In this document: positions 37,895 through 48,314 of the stretch, piece by piece
How positions within the stretch are numbered: the first letter of the stretch is position 1
How the letters are laid out: every line of letters starts with the position of its first letter
Assembly (NCBI GenBank): GCA_001939945.1
Contig: MOEB01000010.1
Coordinates: 62,001-126,000, forward strand
Direction of reading: 5' to 3'
DNA: 64,000 nt
From: Aerophototrophica crusticola
Lineage (GTDB): Bacteria > Pseudomonadota > Alphaproteobacteria > Azospirillales > Azospirillaceae
Position numbers and translations under genes: made by a program
The notes under the pieces: model-generated
What the model saw: only the letters and a program-made list of their open reading frames with translations
Database searches by the model: none
Told to the model about the DNA's origin: nothing

Positions 37895-39718
37895 ATGCTG
37901 GGACGGCGCGGATTCCTGTGTGCCTGCTGCGGCTTGGCCGGCTACGCCCTGGTGGGCGGCCGGCTGGAGGCGAGGGCAGCCGCCCCCGCAGCCGGGCAGG
38001 GGGACGCGGATCTCTACCGCTTCCTGGAAGACAGCTTCCAGGCCGCCGTCGCCCGGTCGCATGAGACGCGCACCTGGCTGGGCCTGCCCGGCGACCATTC
38101 CGCCTGGGACGACATCGGCGAGGCGGGCGCCGCCGCGGACGCCGCCTTCGCCGAAGCGCAGCTCACGGCCTTGCGCAAGCACGACCCCGCGGGCCTGTCC
38201 GACGCCGCGCGGCTGGACCGGCAGCTTTATGAGCAACGGCTGCTCGGCCAGCTTGAGGCCCATCGCTGGCGGCTGAACTCCTACCCGGTGGAGCATTTCA
38301 ACGGCCGCCACGGCGCCATCGTGGACCTGCTGAGCGGCACCCACCCCATCCGTGACGCCCGCGACGCCCAGGCCTGGATCACGCGGGTGCGGGCCGTGCC
38401 CGGGGCGGTGGACCAGTTGCTGGCCGCGCTCGAGGTGCGCGCCGCCCGGGGCGTGCTGCCGCCGCGCTTTTCCTTGCAGAAGTCCCTGGATGCCGCCCGC
38501 AACGTCCTGTCCGGCCGGCCTTTCACGGCGGGGCCGGGGGACAGCGCCCTGCTGGCCGCCTTCGGCCGCAAGCTGGACGCGCTGAAACTGCCGCCGGCGG
38601 AATCGGAAGCGCTGATGGCCAAGGCCGCCGCCGCCCTGTCCGACAGCTTCGCTCCCGCCTGGACCCGCCTTGCCGCGGGGCTGGAGGGGCTGGTCGCCCG
38701 GGCCACGGACGATGACGGCGTCTGGAAGCTGCCCGACGGGGCCGATTTCTACCGCTACTGCCTGAAGGACCACACCACCCTGGACCTGGACCCGGAGCAG
38801 GTCCACGCCCTGGGCCTGTCGGAGGTGAAGCGCATCCAGGCTGACATGGCGGAGATCCAGGCCAAGGTGGGCTTTAAGGGCTCGCTCCAGGATTTCTACC
38901 GCTTCCTGCGCACCGACGACCGTTTCTACTACCCGGACACGGATGCGGGCCGCGCCGGCTACATCCGCGATGCCAGCGCCATCCTGGACGGGCTGAAGGC
39001 CGTGCTGGACGGCCAGTTCGGCCTGAAGCCCAAGGCCCCGCTGGAGGTGCGCCGCTTCGAGCTGTACCGGGAGGCGAGCGAGACCATCGCCCGCTACGGC
39101 CGCCCGGCGGCTGACGGTTCCCGCCCCGGCACCTATTACGTCAACCTGTCCCGCATGCGGGAGATGCCCAAGTACCAGATGGAAGTGCTGGCCTTCCACG
39201 AGGGCATCCCCGGCCACCACATGCAGATCGCGCTCGCCCAGGAAATGTCCGGCCAGCCCACCTTCCGCCGGTTCGAGTTCCACACGGCCTATGGCGAGGG
39301 CTGGGGCCTGTACAGTGAGCGGCTGCCGAAGGAGCTGGGCTTCTACCAGGACCCCTACAGCGACTATGGCCGCCTGACCTTCGAGCTGTGGCGCGCCGTG
39401 CGGCTGGTGGTGGACACCGGCATCCACGCCAAGCGCTGGACCCGGCAGCAGGCCATGGACTATTTCACCGCCAACCTGGCCTTCACGCCAGAGGTGGCAG
39501 AGCGGGAGGTGGACCGTTACATCGTCTACCCCGGCCAGGCCTGCGCCTACCATATCGGCCTGCTGGAGATCCTGAAACTGCGGGACCGGGCGCGCGGCGC
39601 CCTGGGCCCCCGCTTCACCGCGGCCAGCTTCCACGACGCGGTCCTGGGCAGCGGGTCGGTGCCGCTGCCGGTGCTGGGCCAAGTGGTGGACGCCTGGGTC
39701 GCCAAGACGAAAGCCTGA
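37895..39718 (+). CDS. DUF885 family metallohydrolase, paralogue 1
   Basis: This 607-residue DUF885 protein is predicted to be exported. The N-terminus MLGRRGFLCACCGLAG is a Tat-like or lipoprotein-like signal with adjacent cysteines. The zinc-binding motif HEGIPGHHMQ begins at H435 and is followed by GEGWGLYSERLPKELG, which contributes the third ligand. DUF885 proteins are M32/M3-like helical metallopeptidases or esterases of mostly unknown role. GACGGGGGA precedes ATG 37895; an upstream frame is low-complexity. A paralogue follows after 11 bases. Confidence 0.88.
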   Translation: MLGRRGFLCACCGLAGYALVGGRLEARAAAPAAGQGDADLYRFLEDSFQAAVARSHETRTWLGLPGDHSAWDDIGEAGAAADAAFAEAQLTALRKHDPAGLSDAARLDRQLYEQRLLGQLEAHRWRLNSYPVEHFNGRHGAIVDLLSGTHPIRDARDAQAWITRVRAVPGAVDQLLAALEVRAARGVLPPRFSLQKSLDAARNVLSGRPFTAGPGDSALLAAFGRKLDALKLPPAESEALMAKAAAALSDSFAPAWTRLAAGLEGLVARATDDDGVWKLPDGADFYRYCLKDHTTLDLDPEQVHALGLSEVKRIQADMAEIQAKVGFKGSLQDFYRFLRTDDRFYYPDTDAGRAGYIRDASAILDGLKAVLDGQFGLKPKAPLEVRRFELYREASETIARYGRPAADGSRPGTYYVNLSRMREMPKYQMEVLAFHEGIPGHHMQIALAQEMSGQPTFRRFEFHTAYGEGWGLYSERLPKELGFYQDPYSDYGRLTFELWRAVRLVVDTGIHAKRWTRQQAMDYFTANLAFTPEVAEREVDRYIVYPGQACAYHIGLLEILKLRDRARGALGPRFTAASFHDAVLGSGSVPLPVLGQVVDAWVAKTKA

Positions 39719-39729
39719 AGGGGAAGGGG

Positions 39730-41592
39730 ATGAGCATGCCCATGATGAACCGCCGCGCCCTGCTGGCCGGGGCCGCGGCCCTGGCGGCCGTTCCCGCCCT
39801 GCCGTCCCTGGCCCAGGTGCCCCTGCCGGGGCCGCTGGACCTGACCGCCGCCGCCAAGCCCAAGGACAAGGGCGACGTGGCGGCCCTGGCGGAGTTCTTC
39901 GAGCAGGTGTTCGAACAACAGGCGGCCCTGTCGCCGGAGTTCCAGACCCAGCTCGGCCTGAGGACCAACTACGACAAGTGGGACGACCGCTCCCCCGCCT
40001 TCCGTGACGCGCGGCTGGCGCGCACCAAGGACGCCCTGGCCCGGTTGCGGGCGGGCTGGGACCCGGCCCGGCTGCCGGAGGCGCACCGGGTCAACTTCCG
40101 CATCTTCGAGGCCCAAGCGGAGCGGGAGGTGGAGGAGGGGCGCTGGCGCGACCACGAATACGCCCTGTCGCACCTGTATGGCCGCCACACCGGCGTCCCC
40201 AGCTTCCTGATCAACCAGCACCGGGTGGACACCCCCGATGACGCCCGCGCCTATGTGGCCCGGCTGGAAGGCGTGCCACTGGTCCTTGGCCAGGCGGTGG
40301 AGCAGGCGCAGCGCAGCGCCGCCAAGGGCATCGTCCCGCCCCGGTTCAGCCTGGAGAAGATGCTGCCCGACGCCCGCGCCGTCGTCACCGGCGCGCCCTT
40401 CGACAACGGCCCGGACAGCAGCCTGTGGGCCGACATCAAGAAGAAGGTGGGCGCGCTTCCTGCCGACGAGGCCCAGAAGCAGGCCCTGCTGAAACAGGCG
40501 GAATCCGCCCTGACTGGCAAGGTCAAGCCGGCCTACGACCAGCTCATATCCGCCATGGAAGCATTGGCCGCCAAGGCCACGGACGATGACGGCGTCTGGA
40601 AGCTGCCGGACGGGGAGGCCTATTACCGCTTCACCGTGCGGGAGGCCACCACCGTGGACATGGCGCCGGAGGAGGTCCACCAGGTGGGCCTGCAAGAGCT
40701 GCGCAAGCTGCAGGATGAGATGCGCGGCGTGATGAAGGCGGTGGGCTTCAAGGGGGAGCTGAAGGAATTCTTCAATTATCTGCGCACCGACGACCGCTTC
40801 TACTACCCCAACGACGATGCGGGCCGCGCCGCCTACCTCAAGCAGTGCGAGCAGGTGCTGGCCGACTTCCGCCCCAAGCTGGATGAGATGTTCATCACCA
40901 AGCCCAAGGCGGAGCTGGTGGTGAAGCGGGTGGAGCCGTTCCGGGAAAAATCCGCCCCGCCGGCCTTCTACAACCGCCCCGCCCTGGACGGGTCGCGGCC
41001 CGGCATCTTCTACGCCAACCTCGCCAACATGCGGGAGATGGCCAAGTGGCAGGTGGACGCCATCGTCTACCATGAGGGGCTGCCGGGCCACCACATGCAG
41101 ATCGCCATCGCCCAGGAACTCCAGGACGTGCCCACCTTCCGCAAGTTCGTCGGCTTCGGCGCCTATTCGGAGGGCTGGGGCCTGTACAGCGAGCGGCTGC
41201 CGAAGGAGATCGGCTTCTACAAGGACCCCTACAGCGACTTCGGCCGGCTGAGCCTGCAAGCATGGCGCGCGGTGCGGCTGGTGGTGGACAGCGGCATCCA
41301 CGCCAAGAAATGGACGCGGGAACAGGCTATCCAGTTCTTCGTGGACAACACCCCCCTGTCGCGGGAGCAGTGCACGCGGGAGATCGACCGCTACATCGTC
41401 AACCCCGGCCAGGCCACCAGCTACTTCATCGGCCTGCTGAAGATCCTGGAGCTGCGGGACAAGGCCAGGCAGGCCCTGGGGCCGAAGTTCGACCTGCGCG
41501 GCTTCCACGACGCCGTCCTGCGCAGCGGCGCCGTCCCCCTGCCGGTGCTGGGGGAGCAGGTGGAAGGGTGGGTAAGGTCCGTCAAGGCATGA
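39730..41592 (+). CDS. DUF885 family metallohydrolase, paralogue 2
   Basis: This 620-residue tandem paralogue of the preceding gene shares the same domain order. It has a signal peptide (MNRRALLAGAAALAAVPALPSLAQ, about 1-30 in part), zinc motif HEGLPGHHMQ starting at H448, then SEGWGLYSERLPKEIG. The catalytic half and C-terminus are very similar to paralogue 1, while the first 150 residues diverge, as after an old tandem duplication. AAGGGG precedes ATG 39730. The stop overlaps the next gene by ATGA, so three genes form one operon. Confidence 0.9.
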   Translation: MSMPMMNRRALLAGAAALAAVPALPSLAQVPLPGPLDLTAAAKPKDKGDVAALAEFFEQVFEQQAALSPEFQTQLGLRTNYDKWDDRSPAFRDARLARTKDALARLRAGWDPARLPEAHRVNFRIFEAQAEREVEEGRWRDHEYALSHLYGRHTGVPSFLINQHRVDTPDDARAYVARLEGVPLVLGQAVEQAQRSAAKGIVPPRFSLEKMLPDARAVVTGAPFDNGPDSSLWADIKKKVGALPADEAQKQALLKQAESALTGKVKPAYDQLISAMEALAAKATDDDGVWKLPDGEAYYRFTVREATTVDMAPEEVHQVGLQELRKLQDEMRGVMKAVGFKGELKEFFNYLRTDDRFYYPNDDAGRAAYLKQCEQVLADFRPKLDEMFITKPKAELVVKRVEPFREKSAPPAFYNRPALDGSRPGIFYANLANMREMAKWQVDAIVYHEGLPGHHMQIAIAQELQDVPTFRKFVGFGAYSEGWGLYSERLPKEIGFYKDPYSDFGRLSLQAWRAVRLVVDSGIHAKKWTREQAIQFFVDNTPLSREQCTREIDRYIVNPGQATSYFIGLLKILELRDKARQALGPKFDLRGFHDAVLRSGAVPLPVLGEQVEGWVRSVKA

Positions 41593-41864
41593 CGCTGCTG
41601 GATTTAGGTGCCGCCACGACCCTGGCCGCCCGCTTGGTGGCCGAACGGCAGACGGAGCAGACCGGTCCCCTCGTGCTCGGCGACCCGGTCGAGTTCCAGG
41701 ACGGCTGGCTGTTCCCCTACCAATCGTCCTGGGCCCTGGACGGGGACGAGGAGGCCGAGCTGTCCGGCTTCGGCCCGATCTTCGTGCGCCGCACCGGCAC
41801 CTGGTTCGAGGTGCCGGCGTATTACGACGTGGGCGAGTTCCTGGGCCGGCTGGGGGTGCGGTGA
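41589..41864 (+). CDS. Imm35/YrhB-like small protein
   Basis: This 91-residue protein has the pattern of the YrhB/Imm35 domain: a short N-terminal helix, then DGWLFPYQSSWALDGDEE, the GFGPIFVRRTG strand pair and a C-terminal helix around YYDVGEFLGRLG. Members include heat-stable chaperone-like YrhB of E. coli and predicted immunity proteins of polymorphic toxins. It overlaps the DUF885 gene by ATGA. No toxin gene is nearby, so an immunity role is not supported by context. The family call is by pattern and moderate. Confidence 0.6.
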   Translation: MTLLDLGAATTLAARLVAERQTEQTGPLVLGDPVEFQDGWLFPYQSSWALDGDEEAELSGFGPIFVRRTGTWFEVPAYYDVGEFLGRLGVR

Positions 41865-41890
41865 CCGGCGTGGGTCCTTGGTGCTATCGA

Positions 41891-42315
41891 GGCGGTTGGG
41901 CTTGGGGAGGCCTCACGGCCATTGACACGGACGACACGGATGCCGCTGCGCGGCCACGGATGACACGGACGCGCCAACGGTGCCGGTCGTGCGCTGACGG
42001 TGCCGTCGGTGCGGCGAAGCCGCAATAAACCTCATGGGGGTGGTAGCCTGCCTACGGCGTACACGAATAGACACGAATGAGCAGGATCGACAGTAATAAA
42101 GAAAAATTAGGATAGGTTGCCTGCGGCGCTAAAAAATATCTTTCGTCAGTAATATCTTTATTCGCGTTTATTCGTGTCCATCCTTTTGATTCATGTACGC
42201 CGTAGGCCACCCCCGGCTCGAGCACCATCACCTTGTCCGTGTCGTCCGTGGCCGCGCCAGCGGCATCCGTGTCGTCCGTGTCAACGGCCGTAACCCCTCC
42301 CCAGGCCCGACCGCC
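41891..42315 (+). repeat. Nested long inverted repeat (CACGGAC type with inner palindrome)
   Basis: The outer arms, about 88 bases each (41891-41978 and about 42228-42315), match closely in inverted orientation, including TTGACACGGACGACACGGAT and GGGCTTGGGGAGG/CCTCCCCAGGCCC. Inside lies a second inverted repeat, CCTACGGCGTACACGAAT near 42054 against ATTCATGTACGCCGTAGG near 42188, around an AT-rich centre (about 42095-42175). The frame open on the minus strand across 42052-42327 arises from the repeat. This fills the gap between the Imm35-like and MepK-like genes. Confidence 0.85.
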
Positions 42316-42333
42316 CTCGTCCCGCACCCCAAC

Positions 42334-42906
42334 CTACCGCGTGCGCCACGTCCGCACGGGCCCCGTGTCGATATGCGTGTGGCCGGTGGAGGGGTAGTAG
42401 GCGGCGCCGCCGCGTTGCATGGTTTTGGCGATCTCCGCCAGGGCGCCGCCGGGCAGGACGGGGACCTTGAAATCCAGCGCCTTGCCTTGCAGGTGGAAAC
42501 TCTCCCGCGCCGCGCCGCCGTTCTGCTTGACCAGTTGGGCGTTGCTCTGGGGCGAGCGGTAGCCGGAGGAGACGTGCACCTCCGTCGTGGGCGGCAGGCC
42601 GGTGCGGTAGAGCAGGTCGAAGACGAAGTCCAGCAGCAGCGGGTCGATGCCTGCCACCTCCCCGCTGTTCCGGTCGCGCAGCAGCAGGTTCACCTTCTCC
42701 AGCGCCCGCTTGTCGTAGCCGCCATTGTGGAAATAGACCACGTCCGCCCGCTCCCCGCTCTGGGGATGCACCAGCACCACCCGGCGCACGTCCGGCAGGG
42801 GCGGCAGGTCAGGCGGCGGCCCCTCCTCCGGCACCGGGGCGCGGGCGGCGCAGGCGGCGAGGGCCAGGGGGAACAGCAGGGAAAAGGCGCGGCGGCTGAG
42901 GGGCAA
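42334..42906 (-). CDS. MepK/YcbK-like (DUF882) murein endopeptidase lipoprotein
   Basis: This 190-residue member of DUF882, the peptidoglycan cross-link endopeptidase family of E. coli MepK, has conserved metal-site elements SGYRSPQSN, HLQGKALDFKVP and HIDTGPVRTW. From TTG 42906 the N-terminus is PLSRRAFSLLFPLALAAC, a twin-arginine signal with a lipobox-like LAAC. GGAGG sits 6 bases before the TTG. A GTG 39 bases upstream is also in frame, but it has no comparable site and would extend the signal. It probably acts in the periplasm on DD- or LD-crosslinks. Confidence 0.85.
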   Translation of the reverse strand: MPLSRRAFSLLFPLALAACAARAPVPEEGPPPDLPPLPDVRRVVLVHPQSGERADVVYFHNGGYDKRALEKVNLLLRDRNSGEVAGIDPLLLDFVFDLLYRTGLPPTTEVHVSSGYRSPQSNAQLVKQNGGAARESFHLQGKALDFKVPVLPGGALAEIAKTMQRGGAAYYPSTGHTHIDTGPVRTWRTR

Positions 42907-43064
42907 GGCGCTCCTCCGGGAAACGGGCAGGGTCCCTTTTAGCACGAAAGGGTTAGGGAACTGCTAGCGGGTGCTTGGCCCGTCGGCTAGGGCGTGTCGG
43001 TTTGGGGAAGGGGTTTGCCGTCGGGCACCTTTCCAGCCGCCGTGCGCGCCGTGAAGGGGTATTG

Positions 43065-43285
43065 GGAACGCAGAGGACGCAGAGGGCCGCAGAGGACACA
43101 GAGGGTTTGCGGTACCCTGGAGCATTGCCTTACCGCCAGGAGCATCGTGCCCGATTTGATCCCTTGGGTGGGAACCGCCCGCGTCCCAAGCCGAACCCAT
43201 CCCTGTCCTCACCGGCCATCCCTCTCATCCCTGTTCTTGTAAGTTCCTCTGTGTCCTCTGCGGCCCTCTGCGTCCTCTGCGTTCC
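43065..43285 (+). repeat. Perfect 40-bp inverted repeat (GCAGAGGAC type)
   Basis: Bases 43065-43104 (starting GGAACGCAGAGGACGCAGAG) and 43246-43285 are exact reverse complements over 40 bases, with a 141-base spacer. Each arm is itself an array of CAGAGG units. The element lies between the divergent starts/ends of the MepK-like and P-type ATPase genes, in a gap of about 450 bases with no gene that I can support. Confidence 0.9.
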
Positions 43286-43353
43286 AAGTCAGCACGCCAT
43301 CCTCTGGCGAACCGCCCAGGACTTTGCCGCGGGTGCTTCCATGAGGGTACGGG

Positions 43354-46044
43354 TCATCCCCACCGCCGCACCACCACCTTCTCCCCCTCCACCAGCAGGA
43401 ACAGCACCACCGCCAGCCCGGCCAGCGCCAGCCAGTCCCCCGCGGGGGTGCCCATGGTGCCGAACACGGCCTGCAGCGGCGGGGCGTAGGTGAAGGCGAG
43501 CTGGAGGGCCAGGACCAGCGCCACGGCCGCCAGGGTCAGCCGGTTGCCCGCCAGCGTGTCCCGCCGGAAGGCGCTGGCCAGCAGGGAGCGGCAGTTGAAC
43601 AGGTAGGCCGCCTCGAACAGCACCAGGGCGTTCACCACCAGGGTGCGGGCCTGCTCCACCGGGCGGCCGTCGGCCAGGGCCTGGAAGAAGACCAGGGCGC
43701 AACCCGCCACCATCAGCCCGGTGACGAAGCCGATGCGCCAGACCAGGAAGCCGGACAGCAGCGGCACCCGCGGCGGCCGGGGCGGGCGGGCCATCAGGCC
43801 CGGGTCCGCGGGGTCGAAGGCGATGGTCAGGGACAGGGTCACGGCCGTGACCAGGTTCACCCACAGCACCTGCAAGGGCGTCACCGGCAGCAGGGTCCCG
43901 GCCAGCACCGCCAGCACGATGGTCCCCGCCTGGCCGAAGCTGGTGGGCAACACATAGGTCAGCGCCTTGCGGAGGTTGTCGAAGACCGTCCGCCCCTCCT
44001 CCACCGCATGGACGATGGTGGCGAAGTTGTCGTCGGCCAGCACCATGTCGGCGGCCTCCTTCGCCACCTCCGTGCCCTTGGCGCCCATGGCCACGCCCAC
44101 GTCGGCGGCCTTCAGGGCCGGGGCGTCGTTAACCCCGTCGCCGGTCATGGCGATGATGCCCCCGTCCCGGCGCAGCGCGTCCACCAGCCGGATCTTGTGC
44201 TCCGGCGTGGCGCGGGCGAAGACGGCGTTGTCCCGGGCCGCCCGCGCCAAGCCGTCATCGTCCAGCGCGTCCAGCTCGGCCCCGGTCACCACCCCGCCCC
44301 GTATGCCTACGGACTCGGCGATGGCCTTGGCAGTGCGGCCATGGTCGCCGGTGATCATCTTCACGGCGATGCCGGCGGCGGCGCACTGGCCCACGGCGCG
44401 GCGCGCCTCCTCCCGCGGCGGGTCGATCAGCCCCACCAGCCCCAGCAGCACCAGGCCCCCGTCCAGGTCGCGGACCTCCAGCACCTCCGCCGCGTCCATG
44501 GGCTTGTAGGCCACCGCCAGCACCCGCTGCCCCTCCGCCGCCAAGCGCTCCACCCGCGCCGTCCAGGCGGCATGGTCCAGGGGGCGGAGGCCGTCCGGGT
44601 GCTCCTCCAGGGCGGCGCGGGCCAGGATCGCCTCCGGCGCGCCCTTCACATAGGCCGTGGACGCCCCGCCCGGCGGCCGGTTCAGGGTGGCCATGAAGGC
44701 CCGGTCGCTCTCGAACGGCACGGCGTCCAGCCGCCCGTGCCCGGTGCCCCCGTCCGCCAGGGGCAGCCCCGCCTTGCCGGCGAAGGCCAGCAGCGCCCCG
44801 TCCACCGGGTCGCCCTGCACCGTCCAGTCGCCGTCCACCTTCACCAGTTGGGCGTCATTGCACAGCAACCCGGCCCGGGCCAGGTCGGCCAGCAGGGCAG
44901 GGGACCCGTCCCCCTCCGCCAGCGCCAGCGCTCCCTCGGGCGCATAGCCCACGCCCTCCGCCCGCCACATCGCGGTGCCGGCCAGGGCGGTGCGGACCGT
45001 CATCTCGTTCCGGGTCAAGGTGCCGGTCTTGTCGGTGCAGATGATGCTGACGGCGCCCAGGGTCTCCACCGTCGGCATGTGGCGGATGATGGCCTTGCGC
45101 CTTGCCATGCGGGTCACGCCGATGGCCAGGGTCACGGTCAGGATGGCGGGCAGCCCCTCCGGGATGGCGGCCACGGCCAGCCCCACCGCCGCCTGGAACA
45201 TCTCCGTCGCCGTATAGCCGCGGAACAGCACGCCGACGGCAAAGGTCAGCCCGCCCAGCACCAGGATGGCGGCGGTCAGCCAGCGGCCGAAGCTGCCCAC
45301 CTGGGCCATCAGCGGCGTCTCCCCGTTGTCCGTCCCGGCCAGCAGGCGGCCGATGCGGCCCAGTTCCGTGGCGTCCCCCGTGGCCGCCACCACCCCCAGC
45401 CCGGCCCCGCGGGTCACCAGCGTGCCGGAAAAGGCCACGGAATGCCGGTCGCCCAGGGCGGCGGAGGGGGCGGCTGGGTGGCTGGCCTTGGGGGAGGCGA
45501 CGCTTTCCCCCGTCAGGGCGGATTCCTGCACCTCCAGCCCCTTGGCCTCCAGCAGGCGCAGGTCGGCGGGAACCTTGTCCCCCGCCGCCAGCACCACCAC
45601 GTCGCCGGGCACCAGGCTCTCGGCCGGGACGGTCTGCCGCTCCCCCGCCCGCAGCACGGCGGCCTGGGGGGACAGCATGTCGCGGATGGCGTCCAGCGCC
45701 TGCTCCGCCTTGCCTTCCTGGACATGGCCGATCAGGGCGTTGATCAGCACCACGGCCAGCACCACGGCGGCATCCGCATACTCCCCCAGCAGGGCCATCA
45801 CCAGGGCGGCCGGGATCAGGATGGCGATCAGGGCATTGGCGAACTGGCGCAGGAAGCGGCGCAGGGCGGACACCCGCGGCGGCGGCGTCAGCCGGTTGGG
45901 GCCGTGCAGGGACAGGCGCCGCGCGGCTTCGTCCCCGGCCAAGCCTTGCCCGCTGCTGCCCAGATGGGCCAGCACCTCTTCCCCCGGCAGGGCATGCCAG
46001 TCGGGCGGCAGGGCGGGGGGCGCTTGCGGGCGGGTGGCGGGCAT
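43354..46044 (-). CDS. P2-type cation-transporting P-type ATPase
   Basis: This 896-residue ion pump is in the layout of bacterial Ca/Mg P2 ATPases. It has an N-terminal cation-ATPase domain, the actuator TGES at 178-181, the PEGLP transmembrane-4 motif at 295-299, the phosphorylated aspartate D338 in CTDKTGTLT, MTGDGVNDAPALK in the hinge, and ten likely membrane helices. In TM6 the segment WVNLVTAVTLSLT replaces the NLVTDG of calcium pumps, so one classic calcium ligand is alanine, and TM5 (YVLPTSFGQAG) also differs. The transported ion is therefore uncertain. AAGAAGGGA precedes the ATG. Confidence 0.92.
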   Translation of the reverse strand: MPATRPQAPPALPPDWHALPGEEVLAHLGSSGQGLAGDEAARRLSLHGPNRLTPPPRVSALRRFLRQFANALIAILIPAALVMALLGEYADAAVVLAVVLINALIGHVQEGKAEQALDAIRDMLSPQAAVLRAGERQTVPAESLVPGDVVVLAAGDKVPADLRLLEAKGLEVQESALTGESVASPKASHPAAPSAALGDRHSVAFSGTLVTRGAGLGVVAATGDATELGRIGRLLAGTDNGETPLMAQVGSFGRWLTAAILVLGGLTFAVGVLFRGYTATEMFQAAVGLAVAAIPEGLPAILTVTLAIGVTRMARRKAIIRHMPTVETLGAVSIICTDKTGTLTRNEMTVRTALAGTAMWRAEGVGYAPEGALALAEGDGSPALLADLARAGLLCNDAQLVKVDGDWTVQGDPVDGALLAFAGKAGLPLADGGTGHGRLDAVPFESDRAFMATLNRPPGGASTAYVKGAPEAILARAALEEHPDGLRPLDHAAWTARVERLAAEGQRVLAVAYKPMDAAEVLEVRDLDGGLVLLGLVGLIDPPREEARRAVGQCAAAGIAVKMITGDHGRTAKAIAESVGIRGGVVTGAELDALDDDGLARAARDNAVFARATPEHKIRLVDALRRDGGIIAMTGDGVNDAPALKAADVGVAMGAKGTEVAKEAADMVLADDNFATIVHAVEEGRTVFDNLRKALTYVLPTSFGQAGTIVLAVLAGTLLPVTPLQVLWVNLVTAVTLSLTIAFDPADPGLMARPPRPPRVPLLSGFLVWRIGFVTGLMVAGCALVFFQALADGRPVEQARTLVVNALVLFEAAYLFNCRSLLASAFRRDTLAGNRLTLAAVALVLALQLAFTYAPPLQAVFGTMGTPAGDWLALAGLAVVLFLLVEGEKVVVRRWG

Positions 46045-46407
46045 GGCGTCCCTTCTTGTCGCGGGCGGGCCCGGTGACCTTTGTCAGGGCGAACGGTTCG
46101 CCGCATTGATCGACCTCAATCCCGGCCGGACCAAGCCCCACCACCCCCCTCCGAAATCGCCACAAGGCGGTATCGCTTTTGCTTTGACTTGCCCCAGGGG
46201 GTGGGCTAACCATCCATTCCGCCAAAGGCCCGCTTCCCCGAGAACCCAAGGCGTTCTCCGCCGCCCGTCCCCCGGGCGACGTCCGGGTGACCCAACCGCG
46301 GCATCTACCCCGGACCGAGCAACGGTTTGGTGCGGCCTCCCCGGCCAGCCCGACCGGATTCTCCCCTCCCCCGACCATCCCCCCGCAGCCTCAGACACGC
46401 ACCATCC
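46045..46407. other. Divergent intergenic region and rho leader
   Basis: This 363-base region separates the P-type ATPase and rho starts. I see no gene. A possible promoter for rho has TTGACT at 46184-46189 and, 17 bases on, TAACCA (46207-46212); the -10 match is poor. rho usually autoregulates through its leader, and the C-rich, G-poor stretch 46260-46400 would suit Rho loading. That is inference. Confidence 0.35.
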
Positions 46408-47673
<1,266 letters not shown>

Positions 47674-47699
47674 CCGCCAAAGGCAGGCGCAAGGGGCAG

Positions 47700-47727
47700 G
47701 GGGCGCTTCGGCGCCCCTTCGCTTTTT
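47700..47727 (+). terminator. Intrinsic terminator of rho
   Basis: GGGGCGC (47700-47706) pairs with GCGCCCC (47711-47717) across a TTCG tetraloop, followed by TTCGCTTTTT. It lies 27 bases after the rho stop. Confidence 0.85.
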
Positions 47728-48125
47728 CAGGACTACGCGAGGCCTTGCCGGGTGCCAAGGGGCGGGAGCCCGTCCTTGGCCGTCAGGAATGGTGTCTTCA
47801 TATTAGTTTTTTCTGGTTTTCCGCCCGAAAGGGGTGAAGGCCGAACGGTTCGTCTCTTCGGCCTAGGCGTGACCGCGCGCACAGCCGTCCCCGGTCGGGG
47901 CGGCCAGGATGCGGGTGCATCGGCGCACCCCCGTTGCCGGGCCGACCCTGCCCTTTGCGGGCTTGCATCCAAGGTTCCCGCCGCATCGTAGGGGGTAACG
48001 AGGTAAGCCAAGCGTCCGGGCGGGTTATCCCCGCGCGACTTTGCTTTTGGCGGGTGCGTTGCGCGATAGTTGGACGAATCGGCGGTTGTGGCGGCCCTAG
48101 GCGGCCAGGTAGCACGGAGGGCACG
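47728..48125. other. Intergenic region without a recognised gene
   Basis: This gap of about 400 bases has a short AT-rich patch at about 47798-47822 and a hairpin GGCCGAA/TTCGGCC at about 47840-47863. Several GC inverted repeats follow. The frames open here read as low-complexity shadows. A small RNA is possible, but I recognise no family (not tmRNA, RNase P or SRP RNA). Confidence 0.3.
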
Positions 48126-48311
48126 ATGGAGAACCGGACGGACGCATTCCTGTACCCCGGCGAGCCCCGCCTGCGGGAGCTGCTGGACGACCCCTTGGTG
48201 CACATGGTCATGGCCCGCGACGGGGTCTACCCGTCGGAGGTGCTGGCCCTGGTCCAGGACGTGGCCCGCCGCCGCGCCAACCAGTGCGAGGAGCGCCGGG
48301 CCGTCGCGTAA
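48126..48311 (+). CDS. Small hypothetical protein (61 residues)
   Basis: This hydrophilic, helical protein begins MENRTDAFLYPGEPRLRELL and ends in an arginine-rich tail. GGAG lies 6 bases before ATG 48126. The compact sequence without low complexity and the regular upstream signal make it a plausible gene. Function unknown. A palindromic repeat begins 4 bases after its stop. Confidence 0.55.
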   Translation: MENRTDAFLYPGEPRLRELLDDPLVHMVMARDGVYPSEVLALVQDVARRRANQCEERRAVA

Positions 48312-48314
48312 ATC

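Noticed and set aside
42052-42327. Minus-strand frame of 91 codons between the Imm35-like and MepK-like genes
   Set aside because: It is made entirely of the nested inverted repeat; DTDDTD-type runs come from the CACGGAC units.
47728-48125. Stable RNA gene (tmRNA, RNase P RNA, SRP RNA) after rho
   Set aside because: No conserved sequence signature for any of these; only generic GC hairpins.
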